This document shows positions 11,020 to 52,252 of a stretch of 64,000 nt of DNA, one piece after another (position 1 is the first letter of the stretch; each line of letters opens with the position of its first letter). Origin of the DNA: Gonocerus acuteangulatus (lineage: Eukaryota; Arthropoda; Insecta; Hemiptera; Coreidae). Position numbers and translations under genes: made by a program. The notes beneath the pieces were generated by a model, which was not told the DNA's origin, ran no database searches, and was given only the letters and a program-made list of their open reading frames with translations. The stretch spans positions 124,607,896 to 124,671,895 of the forward strand of contig OX328123.1 in assembly GCA_946811695.1 (NCBI GenBank), given 5' to 3'.

Positions 11020-11237
11020 GGGGCATATAAAAAATAATTTCGGGGAGGGGCTGAGAGCATTTGGTGGGTATAGAATACTAACAATCTAGAACTTGGAATG
11101 CTTAAAACGCTATTACACCCAAAACAATATCTGAACTAATTTATCTTATTTAATTTATTTTTAAAGTATTATGACATATTTTTACCGATTTTGGTGGGGC
11201 TGTAGCCCCTTTAGCCCCCCCCTTATAAACACCCATG
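11020..11237 (-). repeat. MITE with CATGGGCGTATATA-type ends, diverged copy
   Basis: The reverse complement of this stretch matches 11407-11690: both run from GGGCTGCAGCCC-like sequence through GGGTGTAATAG to TTGTTAGTATTC and CCCCGAAATTATTTT. The two copies lie in inverted orientation about 170 bp apart. The termini here are more decayed than in the second copy. Confidence 0.55.
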
Positions 11238-11407
11238 TTATGAATACTAAAGCTTCTCTTATCATAGTGTAACAGTGAACAATTAACTGTTACACTAGGA
11301 TTTTTCTTTCGGGATTTATTTACTTCCGGAAGATTGATTTTCCTCTTAACTCGGATCCTCCTCGGATATCGGATCCTCATCTCAAAAGAATGGATCCTCG
11401 GAGGCTG

Positions 11408-11690
11408 TCATGGGCGTATATAAGGGGGGCTGAGGGGGCTGCAGCCCTCCCCCCGAAATTTTGATTTGCTCGGTAAAAATTTTATAAAACCCTTAAAAAT
11501 AAATTAAATAAGATCATTTAGTTCATAAAACATATTCTATTTTGGGTGTAATAGGGTTTAAGTTGGCTAAAACTCTTCCAAGATCTAAATTGTTAGTATT
11601 CCATACTCCGGAAATGGTCTCAGCCCCCCCCCCCCCCCGAAATTTTCCCAGCCCCCTCCGAAATTATTTTCTATATACGCTCATGGAGAC
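11408..11690 (+). mobile_element. MITE with CATGGGCGTATATA terminal repeats
   Basis: The left end CATGGGCGTATATA (from about 11409) is mirrored by TATATACGCTCATG ending near 11685. The interior is GC-rich at both ends (GGGGGGCTGAGGGGG; CCCCCTCCGAAATTATTTT) and AT-rich in the centre. Related ends occur at 39640-39692. No coding sequence, and the superfamily is not recognised. Confidence 0.6.
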
Positions 11691-11699
11691 TGTAAACTA

Positions 11700-12317
11700 A
11701 CAAATTAAATCATGGAACTTACTTAATTTTTGAATTTCAAAGTAAGGTTACAGTAAAAATAATTAAATAGCGATTTCATATCGAGACACTTTCAGGCATA
11801 AAATTGGAATTTGTGGCTGATGGAGATAAAAAAAAAGTGGACCAGCTTGATCTGAGCAGAGAAAAATACCTTATTGAATGAAACAAGTCTGGGCACAAAG
11901 AAAATCAAACTAGTCAAAACTGCATTAATTGTTATTCACTTGCTTAGCCCTACCGGGTCCATAAGTGAATGATAATAATAAAATTATTTTATTAAGGTTA
12001 ATAGCTAATAAGAACAATCGTGCTAGTTTAGTTGCATGTAACGCCTGTAGAATGCGTCATGTAGCCACTGGGAGATTTTGAAGTCATAAACAGTTTGATT
12101 TCTCATGTGAAGCACATTTAGCTACCTTGTATAAACAAAGGGACTTAGTATTTTTGTTATTACAGATAAACGCGTCATCTTAGAACCGTGTACTGATTGT
12201 CTATTTGCACATTATAATAAATTTACATTTTTAGTTTTTTGTTTTTTTTTTATCACTAGGTCCTATTAAAATGTATAATCATATTGTCATCTAAGAAAGA
12301 AAGACAATACATCACCA
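11700..12317. other. Region upstream of TMEM104
   Basis: Presumed promoter and 5' untranslated region of TMEM104. AT-rich; no promoter element could be assigned with confidence. Confidence 0.35.
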
Positions 12318-42207
<29,890 letters not shown>

Positions 42208-44280
42208 AGGATTTAATTATTTTATTAAAATAACACTGCTGTCCATTAGATAATTGCAGTTATCCATAAAAATAAAATAAACTATAATAAAATTAAATTA
42301 CTCACTTGAGCAATGCCGCATTTTTGTATATTTTCAAGTGTGCTAAATTGGAATCTGTAGTTTGGACAATTTTATGAGGCACAACTTTTGAGTTAAATGT
42401 GGACAAAGTTAAAAAAAACTATAATTTTGAATTTGATTTTCATTAAGTTCATGACTAATAATTGATATTTTATCATACAAGTTTATTATTTTATTATACG
42501 TTTAAGTTCAAAAGAATGTTCATCGACTTCCTCTCCATAAACATTTAAGCATTGACCTTCCAAGAAATTTCTCTTCCTCCTGCTTGGAATGCATCTTGTC
42601 TATCTTCACAAGCCTTTCTGACAAATTCCAGGCTCACATGAGTGTAGACCAGATAAAGCCTGAGCACGAGCACTGAGGGTAAGGCTTTGCCTAGAAAGGC
42701 CTATTATATGAACTTGTGCCATCCAGCTTTTACAATCTCTAATTATCTGTTTGATTCAAACTACATTACCACATTTTTGTTATGTGTTGGAAGAATGTTT
42801 GCTTTCTATCTTCCTTTTTTAAATTTTATGCGATGTAATCATTGAGCCCTTTATTTTAGTAAATGATCTGTCTATTTTAAGATAAACGAATAACAATTAA
42901 CTTGGTGTTTTATTGAAATCTAGTTTTCTCTGTACAAAGATTATTATTATTATTATTATAGAATAATTTTAAGTAAAAAACTTTTGATTCCTTTGTTCCT
43001 TTTGTTGAAGCAAAATACATTTGTTAGATATTTAAATGATTTATATGAGACAAATGATTAGTGTTGTTGTTTTTGCTATGGGGTAATTAAGTCTAGTCAC
43101 TACAAATTAAAACATTAAGGCCGTTTCTATTTTTGTAAATTACCCACTAAAAGCATCGATGTGCAGTGGTTGTCTTTCAATATTTGTTGTTAGAGAATTA
43201 ATAAATCAATTTATTATTTAACTTTAAGTTGTATATCATTGTGTCAAAGATATGGTGAAACTTTAATTGACAATAATTTAGTTTAGTCTCTTTTGTGAAA
43301 ATTGTTGGTTTTGTGGATTTATATATGTATATGAAAAAAAAAGAAGAGATGATATACTTTTTATTTTGTTATTGTAACTTGTAGAGGTGTATACACAATT
43401 ATTATTAAAAAGCTTGAATAATTTCTTATATAGAAAGAAAGCTGTTCCCTGAGTACAGCTCAGTAGAAAAACATTATTTGGTGTACTACATTAATCTTTC
43501 TACGTAACGCTTTAGATAATGTTCCTAATTTCATTCCTGACATTATAATTGTACTTTTTTATTTTGTTAATGCATGCAAAAAGAAAAAAAAAACGTTAAC
43601 ATAATTCTACTGATGTTATCATTAAAAACAGTACTATTTATATTATGTATATAACTACCTTGCCAATGTGTATATAATTATGAAAAACAAATTTTATATT
43701 TTCACCGAGTGTTTATTGTTAATATTCCCTGACTTGATAATACCTGATTCCATAAACCATCTTGATGTTTTTGTAAGCCTTGATTACATTATTAACAGAA
43801 GAAAAAGTTGAGATGTGTAAATGACCTACTGAATGGCATGCTTTAATTAGAAGTACACCATTTGTAAGTAGTCCAGTGGGTCTCAACAATTTTGTTTATC
43901 AGGCTTGTAAATTTAGGGTTTTCCAAGGATATCAATGAATGTAATATTAATCAATTTATTTTTTATTGATATAGATGTGTTATTTTATGGAAACATATTA
44001 AACTTTAATTGATTTAAAAGAAAAACGTTTTCTGGTCGAATGATAAACTATTATGTTTGGAATAGAAACAGTTAATCAGCCAAGGGCAACAAACTGTAAT
44101 ATTAAAACGTTAAGAGCGAACACTGCTGCTTACAGCGCCTCCAACTGAAACTTAAAGAACTACAGGGGGCTATGAAATGTGCAGCCGCTTGTTAAGGTTA
44201 TCAGTTCAGGCAAAGAATAGTTAGTTGCCAGAGTTCAGGCAACTCTGGTCTCCCTTCAAAACGCATAAATCTAAAGAATA
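42208..44280. other. TMEM104 3' untranslated and intergenic region
   Basis: AT-rich. Several AATAAA-like sites occur, the first cluster near 42265-42290. The stretch 42530-42730 is less AT-rich but has no recognisable coding content. Confidence 0.4.
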
Positions 44281-44850
44281 GTTACAGATAGAAATGTTTG
44301 GAACACAATGTTTGACTTAATAACTTCGTTTGGTCTAGTTAGGAGGTGAACATACCAAACCTCCCCGACCCTACCCTTTGAGCCGGGGGAAGAGGATGTT
44401 AGAAGGTCCAATTTTTCGGGTTTTCGCTTATATCTCAGAAATCATGTGTTCCAGCGACATGACTATTCTATAACAAATGAAAGCTGATTAAATTTTCTAC
44501 AAGTCCTATTCAATCTAGTTTTTCGAGATATCCGCTCTCGAAAGTCTGTCATTTTGGGGGAAAAACACACTTTTTGACCGAATAACTTAATGATGAGCCT
44601 AAAAAATGAATGCTGGTTGTAGATTGTTAAATTCCCTTCAATAATAGATATTACTTTACTATTTTATGTATTTCCTTCAAACATAAGAAGGGAAATTAAA
44701 GAAGATCTAGATAATGGAACACTGAAATTGTTTTAATTTGAAGGAAAATAGTAAAGTAATATATAACATTAAAGGGAATTTAATGCTCCATAACCAGCAT
44801 TTATTATTTAGGCTCACCGTAGAAGAGTTATTCGGTCAAATATGAATTTG
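44281..44850. repeat. Relative of the outer inverted-repeat element at 19996-23221
   Basis: Shares CGACATGACTATTCTATAAC, AATGAAAGCTGATTAAATTT and TTTTTCGAGATATCCGCTCT with both arms of the 20-23 kb nest. It has no clear matching termini, so it is probably truncated. Confidence 0.6.
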
Positions 44851-45219
44851 CCATCAACTGTCAAGGACGCCTACTGTCACCATTGAGTTAGAAGTGAAGG
44901 GAGGGATCTAAACGAAAAACGTTGAAGCCTAAAATCGGCCATGCCAGTGTGACCAAGAGAGCGCGAAAAGGTGAATTTTTAATATTATTGTAAACAAACA
45001 ATGAATTTTTTTTTTTTTTTTTATTATTAATATATATCTTTATTTGTAAATTATACAATACATACAGTATTTTTTATAATTCTTTTGTATATGTATAATG
45101 TCATGATTGATTTATAGGGAAAAATCCCATTGGCCAAAACCTATTAGCGTGAAGTGTTAACAGATTGCTACTTGTTTAAGTGAGACTATTTACAATATTT
45201 ACATTATAATATTTACATT

Positions 45220-47905
45220 CTACAATTGATCTCTTGGCCATTTGCGCTTAAGGCGACGGAGAGGGTTACCGGGAATGGTGGATGAGGATAACTTATTGAT
45301 TAGGGGATTGTAGTGACCAGGCAAACGGGAGTGGAAGTTCAGGTATCGGGTTTGGGACAAGGTTTGGACAAAGGGGATTTCTAGGTCATTGTGGATAGTG
45401 AGGTTGGAGACATAGAAGGGAGCATTAACTGTTTTTCGGAGTATTTTGGATTGGAGGGATTGGATTCTGAGGATATTGGATCGCTTGGCACACCCCCAAA
45501 CTTCCAAGCCATACGTCCAGGAGGGTTGGAGTATTGCAGTATATAACAGTCTCTTGTTCTGTAAAGATAGTTTGGAGCGAGAGTCTAGTAGTCTGGATAG
45601 TAGTTTAAAACGTCTGTTTGTTTCCTGTCTTTTCTTTTGTATGTGTTGGCTCCAGGTAAGTCGTTTGTCGAGGGTAAGGCCGAGGTAGGTAACTTGGGTT
45701 TTTTGACAGATTTCTCGTTGGAAAAGATTGACGGAAGGGCATTTGGATCTTCGAAGAGTGAATGTAATGTGCGAGGATTTTTCTGGGTTGACTTTGATCC
45801 GCCATTTTATGAACCATGGTTCAAGCAGTTGGAGATGGGATTGAAGATGTTTGGACGCTTGTATAGGATCTGAATTGGATGAGAGGATGGCTGTATCGTC
45901 AGCAAAAGTAAAGAGGGTTGTGGAATGGTGGATGGGCATGTCCGCAGAGTACACAAGGAATAATATAGGACTTAGGATGCCGCCTTGTGGAACACCAGCA
46001 AGCTGAGGAAAGAAGGAAGACAGAGATGATCCGAACGATACGTTGAAAGATCTGTTGGAAAGATAGGAATTTATTATTAGGTAATAGGTCGAGGGGAGGA
46101 TTTTTTTGAGTTTGAAAAGCAAGCCCTGGTGCCATACTCGATCAAATGCTTGCGCGATGTCAAGGAATACACCAGAGCAATACTTCTTCTGCTCAAAGGA
46201 AGAGGAGATGGAGTCAACTATTCTGTGGCATTGGTGGATAGTGGAATGGGATATTCGGAATCCAAATTGGTGGGAAGGGAAACAGGGTTCGAGAATGGGG
46301 ATTAGACGTTTCAGGAGAAGCTTTTCGAGGATTTTTCCCATAATGGGAAGGAGGGAGATAGGGCGATAAGACGAAGGATAATTTACAGGTTTTTTGGGTT
46401 TGTGGATCATTTTAATGGTTGATAATTTCCAGGAGGTGGGAAAGTAGGTTATTCTAAGGACTGCATTATATATATAGGTTAGGAATAGGATACCTTTTTT
46501 AGGCAGGCGTTTTAGGATTAAGGGGGTGATAAGATCAGGTCCTGGCGCCTTACAGTTTTTAAGTTTGTGGACCGCTAGGGAAACTTCGTGAGGATGAAAG
46601 GATGAAGGAGGAGGGGAAAGCGGTAAGGCTGAGTCAAGGAATTCTGCTACATTTAAAGAATGGATAGGGTTTTGGATGGATTCGTGGGGACGGAATACTT
46701 GGGAGAGGTGGGATGCAAAGGATTCAGAAATTTCGGAGTCGGTTTTAGCCCAGCTGTTATCCTCTCGACGGAGAGGATGTGATGGATTTGGATGGGATAG
46801 GATTCGTTTCGTGGCTGTCCATAGAGATTTGTCGTCGGGAGTAAGTTTGTTAGTGTATTCAGAGAATTTGTTGTTAAAGTGTTTGTGTAGTTCGTATTGT
46901 AGTTGTCTAGTCAGTTGGTTGAGGCGCGTCTTGTCAGATGGATATCGTGTGTTTTGCCATATTCTTCTGGCTCTGTTTTTTTCGGTTCGAAGGAATTGTA
47001 TATGATCGGGGAAATACGTTACTGGAGGTGATCTATGAGGACATTTCTTAGTAGAAATAAGGAGTCCAGTCTGGATGTCTATACTCAGTTTGTTTATGGC
47101 CGAGTCAATATCATCTTTAGTCTTAAGAGGGATATTTAGGTTTAGAGAGGAATTTAGGGAGGATTGAAATGAGTGCCAATCAACTGGGCCGTTGATGAGG
47201 GATGGGCGGCGAGGACGAGTGAAAAGATTAGGATCAATGTTAAAGGAAAGCAATATAGGACTGTGATCAGAGGATAAATCAAATAGGTTGGAAATATGGA
47301 AAGGAACATGTCTGACGCCATGTGTTACAAAATAATCTACTATGTCTGGAGCTTTGGATCTGGAAGTAGGCCAGTAGGATGGATTGGGAGGAGGAATGAT
47401 TTTCAGATTGTGGGAATGGATGGTTTGGTGAAAAAGGTTACCTCGAGAGTTGGAGGTTCGGCATCCAAATTCGGGATGTTTAGCATTGTAATCCCCTCCT
47501 GCAATAAATCTGGGACCTAAAGAGGAGAAAAAGGAATTGAGGACGGAAGAAGAGACTGCTTTGTTGGGTGGGCAATAAGCAGAAGAAATGGTAATCGGGA
47601 CATTTGGAGGGTAACTGTGGTACTCTGCACACATTCCAGGGCAATAGGTGAAGGATCGGGATAGTGGGAAATGGAGGATTTGATTAGGATGGCAGTACCC
47701 CCGTGAGCAGTACCGTCTGGGTGGTCCGTTCTGTCCTATATCCAGTAATATAAAAGCGTAGTCGGTTAGTCAAGTGAGTTTCTGTAATCAGGGCTATGTC
47801 AATGTTTTTGTCTTGAAGTAAGTGAGTCAGTTCGTCTTTGTGGGCTGGAAGTCCATTGGCGTTCCAAAGGAGGATTGAAAGGGATTTAAAGGAGAGCGCG
47901 GTCAT
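45220..47905 (-). pseudogene. LINE ORF2: endonuclease and reverse transcriptase, frame disrupted
   Basis: It starts at 47905 (ALSFKSLSILLWNANGLPAH), the N-terminus of an apurinic-type endonuclease, with ITETHLT. The frame breaks between about 47620 and 47720 and resumes as an 804-codon open frame ending at 45220. In that frame are endonuclease motifs GGDYNAKHPEFG (about residue 46) and SSDHSPILLS (about 121). The reverse transcriptase follows: KAPGPDLITP (about 363), YRPISLLPIMGKILEKLL (about 423), FLDIAQAFDRVWH (about 490), GVPQGGILSP (about 547) and the catalytic FADD (about 577). Only one disrupted region is visible, so the copy is young. The domain order and ORF1 type point to the jockey clade. 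Confidence 0.85.
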
Positions 47906-48384
47906 GGATGAAGGACGGACAGGATGCTGGTCACTTTGTGGAGGAGGTCAGTGAGGGGGGATATGAGGGCTTGAAGGTTTTGAATTATTTGATTTAAGTT
48001 TACAAGGGCGGTTGTGATTGAGGAGAAATCAGGGGAGGATTTGGGTTGGGGGATGGTAACCCTCGGGGGAGGTGGACGATGGGGGCCAGGAGTAGGAGCA
48101 GAGGTGGTTGTAGGTGGTTTGGGAAGATTCGACCGGAACGCAGAGGCGTAGGTTGTTCTTCCTGGATGTGGTTGACTGGAGGGCTCAGGCTGATAGTCCA
48201 CTGGAGGCTTCGGTAGGGGTGGGAAGGTTGTAGTATCCTGACTGGGTGCTGCAGGGCCTGTTTGTGAAGTGGTTCTTGCAGGGCCACGTTGTCCACTCCT
48301 AGATCTTCTCCGTTTGACTAACTCCTGGTAGGCGCTACAACCGCGGTAGTTTGCAGGATGGGCTTGATGGCAGTTTATGCACAT
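47902..48384 (-). pseudogene. LINE ORF1 C-terminal part
   Basis: 160 codons starting inside a CCHC zinc knuckle (CINCHQAHPANYRGC), the usual last knuckle of jockey-type ORF1 proteins. It continues through a basic RRRSRSGQRG stretch and a long proline-rich region, then a short hydrophobic tail (LQALISPLTDLLHKV). The N-terminal part of ORF1 is missing. It ends four bases before the start of ORF2 at 47905, allowing an overlap-type arrangement. Confidence 0.75.
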
Positions 48385-48512
48385 AAATAATGAAATTAAA
48401 CGAATTTATATATTGTATTCGTATTAATTGACATTTATATATACATGTATAAATCTATAAAATATGATATATATATTCGTTTAAATTCATTGTTTGTTTT
48501 CAATCATATAAA

Positions 48513-48698
48513 CACTAGATGTACCAGACCCGTCATTTTGACTGGTCGTGCAATTTCAATTCAAAATTCCTAAGTTATGCCTTTGTAGCTATAAGTAGAG
48601 AATGCATTTAATGAACTTAATGTTACTTTATATATGTTAGTAACAAATGTATTTTATGTTATTGACATTTATAGGTACCAGGTCTAGTAAATCTAGTG
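48513..48698. mobile_element. TTAA-flanked MITE (piggyBac type), copy 2
   Basis: CACTAGATGTACCAG and CTAGTAAATCTAGTG are the ends, flanked by TAAA (a mutated TTAA) and TTAA. The interior matches copy 1 at 38301-38518 in reverse orientation (CATTTTGACTGGTCGTGCAA). Length 186 bp. Confidence 0.8.
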
Positions 48699-48749
48699 TT
48701 AAAATTCAAATTTTCGCGCGTCACTACTGGTACTATTGTCATGGCGGAT

Positions 48750-49916
48750 TTCGGATCTACACTTTTTTAGCATTGGAAGATAGATAACACTCCCTCCACT
48801 ATCTACTAACTCAATGACTGTCACAGATTAGATGACTCCATAACCATTCTATGTTTTAATATTATAGTTCGTTGGCCTACCGGGTTTTGGCCCAGTTCTT
48901 GAGTTAATGGCGGCACTCAGGTTCGCTCCAAATTGTATATCCTCTTTGGAGAGGAGGAGGCTTTCTTAAAAAACATCAATGAAAAGCAGTTTCGGAAGAC
49001 CGACGCAAAATGGTGCCAAACGACGTATTGTGTGTTAAAAAAGGTCTAGAATCTCCTTTGAGCATGTCCAGAGATATATACAATTTCAAAGGCAATCACT
49101 AGTCATAAAATCGTTATACATTCACAATGTAGTGTTGCCTCAAGGTCGTAGTAAAACCGTCTCAAAAATAATAATTTTTACCGTCTCTACCTTGAATAAT
49201 TTTTAATGTAGAAAAGGAATCTGCAATATATTTCTTAAATTTTTAAGTAAATTTGAAATTCGTAAAACAAAACATGACTGGAGTGGTCCCCATGTACAAG
49301 GTTATAGTTTAGTATTACTCAACATAATTTAATAAGTGAAAAGACATTTGGGATACAAAAATATACTTGATATCATGGATTTCGTCGGACCACTCCAGTC
49401 ATGTTTTTTTTCACGAATTTCAAATTTACTATGCTCAAATGAGTTTAATGTTTAATGGTGTGGAGTTCTTTTTAAGAGAATTTAATACAATTTTCATTTT
49501 TTACTTTTTTAATTAAGTAAATAGGGGCTTCGTTTTTAACCAAAATTCGATAAAACTTCGTTTTTCCCGGTCTTCTAAGAATTGGAGAGTGATGCAGAAA
49601 AACGGGTAGCCCCTCAAGAACATGGGCATTGAGAGCCACAAGAAATGCTTTATAGATCTGTTGGGACAATAAAAAAAAAAAACGTTCAATTTTGTAGACC
49701 AGTGTTATTAATATTTTAATTATTTTTCTTTTGGAGCGAGATACTACACTACTAAATAACAATTCACATTTTGGTTTATTAATATTGACGAATAATTCAA
49801 ACGTACAAAGAGAAAATTTCAGACGCAGCTCCAGTAACCGGATTCAGCTGTTCTAGTAGTAGCAATAACAGCGAATGCCTGTGGTTTGGCGGCTTAATTC
49901 AATTTGAAAATAACAT
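48750..49916. other. Intergenic stretch upstream of DDX46
   Basis: AT-rich. An inverted match of about 30 bases, around AAACATGACTGGAGTGG (49269-49285) and CCACTCCAGTCATGTTT (49391-49407), is the only clear structure. No gene was recognised. Confidence 0.4.
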
Positions 49917-50134
49917 TTTATTTATTTAAATTTTAACGTCCATTATTATTAACTAAAAATTTTGGGACGGGTTATCTATAGGTTACCACCCTTTTCTAGC
50001 TGGCTAGAAAATGGGTCTGATGCCTTTTATTTTTTCTAAAAGAAGCCACACCCCATAGTGGGAATCGAAACCACGACTTTTGGCACGGAGTGTTAAGTAC
50101 TCACGCCTTAACACTCACGGCCAGTGGGCTTCCT
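49917..50134 (-). repeat. B-type tRNA-derived SINE
   Basis: Same sequence as 24787-24997: the minus strand has GTGGTTTCGATTCCCACTAT and the GGTAACCTATAGATAACCCG tail portion. The imperfect flanks TGAAAATAACA and TGAAATTATCA could be a decayed target duplication. Confidence 0.75.
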
Positions 50135-50420
50135 GAAATTATCACGAAGACCTCTCTCTCAGATAGACCGATTTAGTTTATTTCTACAAGACCTATTTAT
50201 CATTTAGTACACAAGACGTTTACCGAGTGTCGTGTCGATATAACAAAAATAACGGTCGGTATGGGCAAATAAGTAATTTTGGTCCGGTGTCCCTTGCTTC
50301 AGAGTTACCGGTTTTTCGAGTTATCGAACTCGAACAAGCTTTTTTTATGAGAATGATATATTCCAAGCTTCGACGCGAAAAACCGTGTCCGTGTTCACAC
50401 ACACACACACTTATATAAAT
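50135..50420 (+). repeat. Single relative of the 145-bp tandem repeat
   Basis: Shares GACCGATTTAGTTTATTT, TATAACAAAAATAACGGTCG and TTTTGGTCCGGTG with the array at 17600-18180, and ends in (CA)n. The last part matches the terminal unit of that array (TTATCGAACTCGAACAAGCT). Confidence 0.6.
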
Positions 50421-50942
50421 ACATTTTAAAGGAGGGTATCTAGGCCTGCAAAGGCTGGAATTGACGTTGAAAATAGTTTTCTATTAGAACATTTTATTTC
50501 AGAAATAAGAAGATTATGCAAAATTCGTAGGTAAACCGTTTTGATTGAGCAAAAATAGGATTTTGTGGAGAGAGGAGGTTGGTTGGAGGGGGGCTTTTAA
50601 TTCTGGGGGAGGAAGGCTGAATAAGTGTTCAGAATGTTCAATTTCAAGGCCTTAATGATGATACTTTGTTCAAATAACTTCTTTTGTTTACTTAACCAGT
50701 ATATTCCCGTTTTTATCGCCCAACAAACAGGAATCTAAACTCTTTATTCACGTTTATGGAATTTATTAAATCGATAGTTTGTTGGCTCCTCGCCCGGCTG
50801 TGGTATTGTTTTGCTATTTTATAACCTATTTGTGTTTATGAAATAGGGAGGTTAAAAATGTACAAGTTTTATTTCGTGACGGGATTAGTACGATTTTTAC
50901 TTAATTAAGCTACATTTTACGATTAGAGCATATTAATTATTG

Positions 50943-50947
50943 ATGAG
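50943..50947 (+). CDS. DDX46: DDX46 coding exon 1 (ATG AG only)
   Basis: ATGAG directly precedes a GTAAGA donor; joined to the next exon it makes ATG AGG GAT CAT, or M-R-D-H. In the genomic frame upstream of 51017 there is a TGA (50991-50993) and no ATG, so a spliced start is needed. The intron, 50948-51016, is 69 bases. Confidence 0.7.
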
Positions 50948-52192
50948 GTAAGATTACATGACACATATATGTATTAGCTCACTATGTAATTGAATTAACT
51001 TCATTACGATACTTAGGGATCATCGGAAACGCTCGCGGAGTCGCTCAAGTACTCCAGACAGAAGAAGAAAGCGAAGTAGAGAAAGAGAGAGAGAAAGAAG
51101 AAGACGGAGCAGGAGTAGATCAAATGCTAGAGAAAGGTCTCGTAGAACGCGCAGTAGAGAAAGAGTGTAAGTACAATTTATTCTTTATTCCCTTTAATTT
51201 TGAAGGTTTCTTCTATTTTCAAAAAATAAAATTTTCAAAATTAATTTTGGAGGAAATTCATATTTTTAGTGCATTGCTACTTTAGTAGGCTTATTAATTT
51301 TGAAGAAAAACATTTTTTTAATCTTAATTTGTGAAAATGCCTTACCTATGCTGTTCAGATGTCTTGAATGACCTTGTGTTTATTTATATGATATAAATGA
51401 AATGTAAAAATTAATATTATCAGTTCTCTCTTTAACTTCTTTTTCACACATCTTCATTCTTTCAACATTAAAGTAGATTTAAAGAAATATATGTTCTTTG
51501 TACTCAGGATATTCTTATGAAAGAAGTGCTGGGGTTTATTCCATGGAGAAATTATTTATAATATTTTCCTTTACTCCAAGCACTTAAGTTGAAACAAGCA
51601 ATAATAAAAAAAGAAGATGTTTTTTCTTCAATCTGTGTATAATACTGATACCTGCCAACGGTCATAGCCACATTGAAAGCACTGGTTCCCGTTGATCATT
51701 GAAGTTAAGCAACGGCATGGGCAGTACCTGAATGGGTGATCGACCACATGCTGTTGGTACTATAAAAGGGGGGCAACCTGTAGATAGCCTGGCATTAATA
51801 GCCCAATGGTAGATATATGTATATTTTCTAGCACATGTTATGTATTAGTTACACATAATTTGAAGAAGAAATTGTGGGATGTATTAATGTAGTAAGCCTT
51901 GCAGAATTTGTTAGAATGCAAACGACAAAGACGCATTTTAATAATTATCTCTATGCTTGGAGGGGGTGGGTATTCAATAAGTTATTATTTAAAATTGATA
52001 ATGTTTTTGGTGAAAAAAAAAACATTATCAATTTTAAATAATAACTTATGTGTGTTTTTGGAGACCCCGCTTCCCGTTAAGGCTGGTCTCCCTGGGAAGT
52101 GTAGACCATTACTCCTCAAAGGAGGAAGGCTTTTACAAGCAAAAAATTATTAATCAGTTATTTAAGTTTTTTAGAAAAATGTAAAAAATTAG

Positions 52193-52252
<60 letters not shown>

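Larger units (their letters stand above)
45009..48395 (-). mobile_element. Jockey-like LINE, 5' truncated in ORF1
   Basis: Two ORFs in the order ORF1-tail then ORF2 on the minus strand, ending in a poly(A) tract (T-run at 45009-45022 on the plus strand). The element is flanked by about 80 bp of inverted rather than direct repeat (44935-45008 versus 48480-48750 minus a MITE). No clear target duplication was found. Confidence 0.8.

Noticed and set aside
45446..47520. Several plus-strand open frames across the LINE ORF2
   Set aside because: They are shadows of the minus-strand ORF2.
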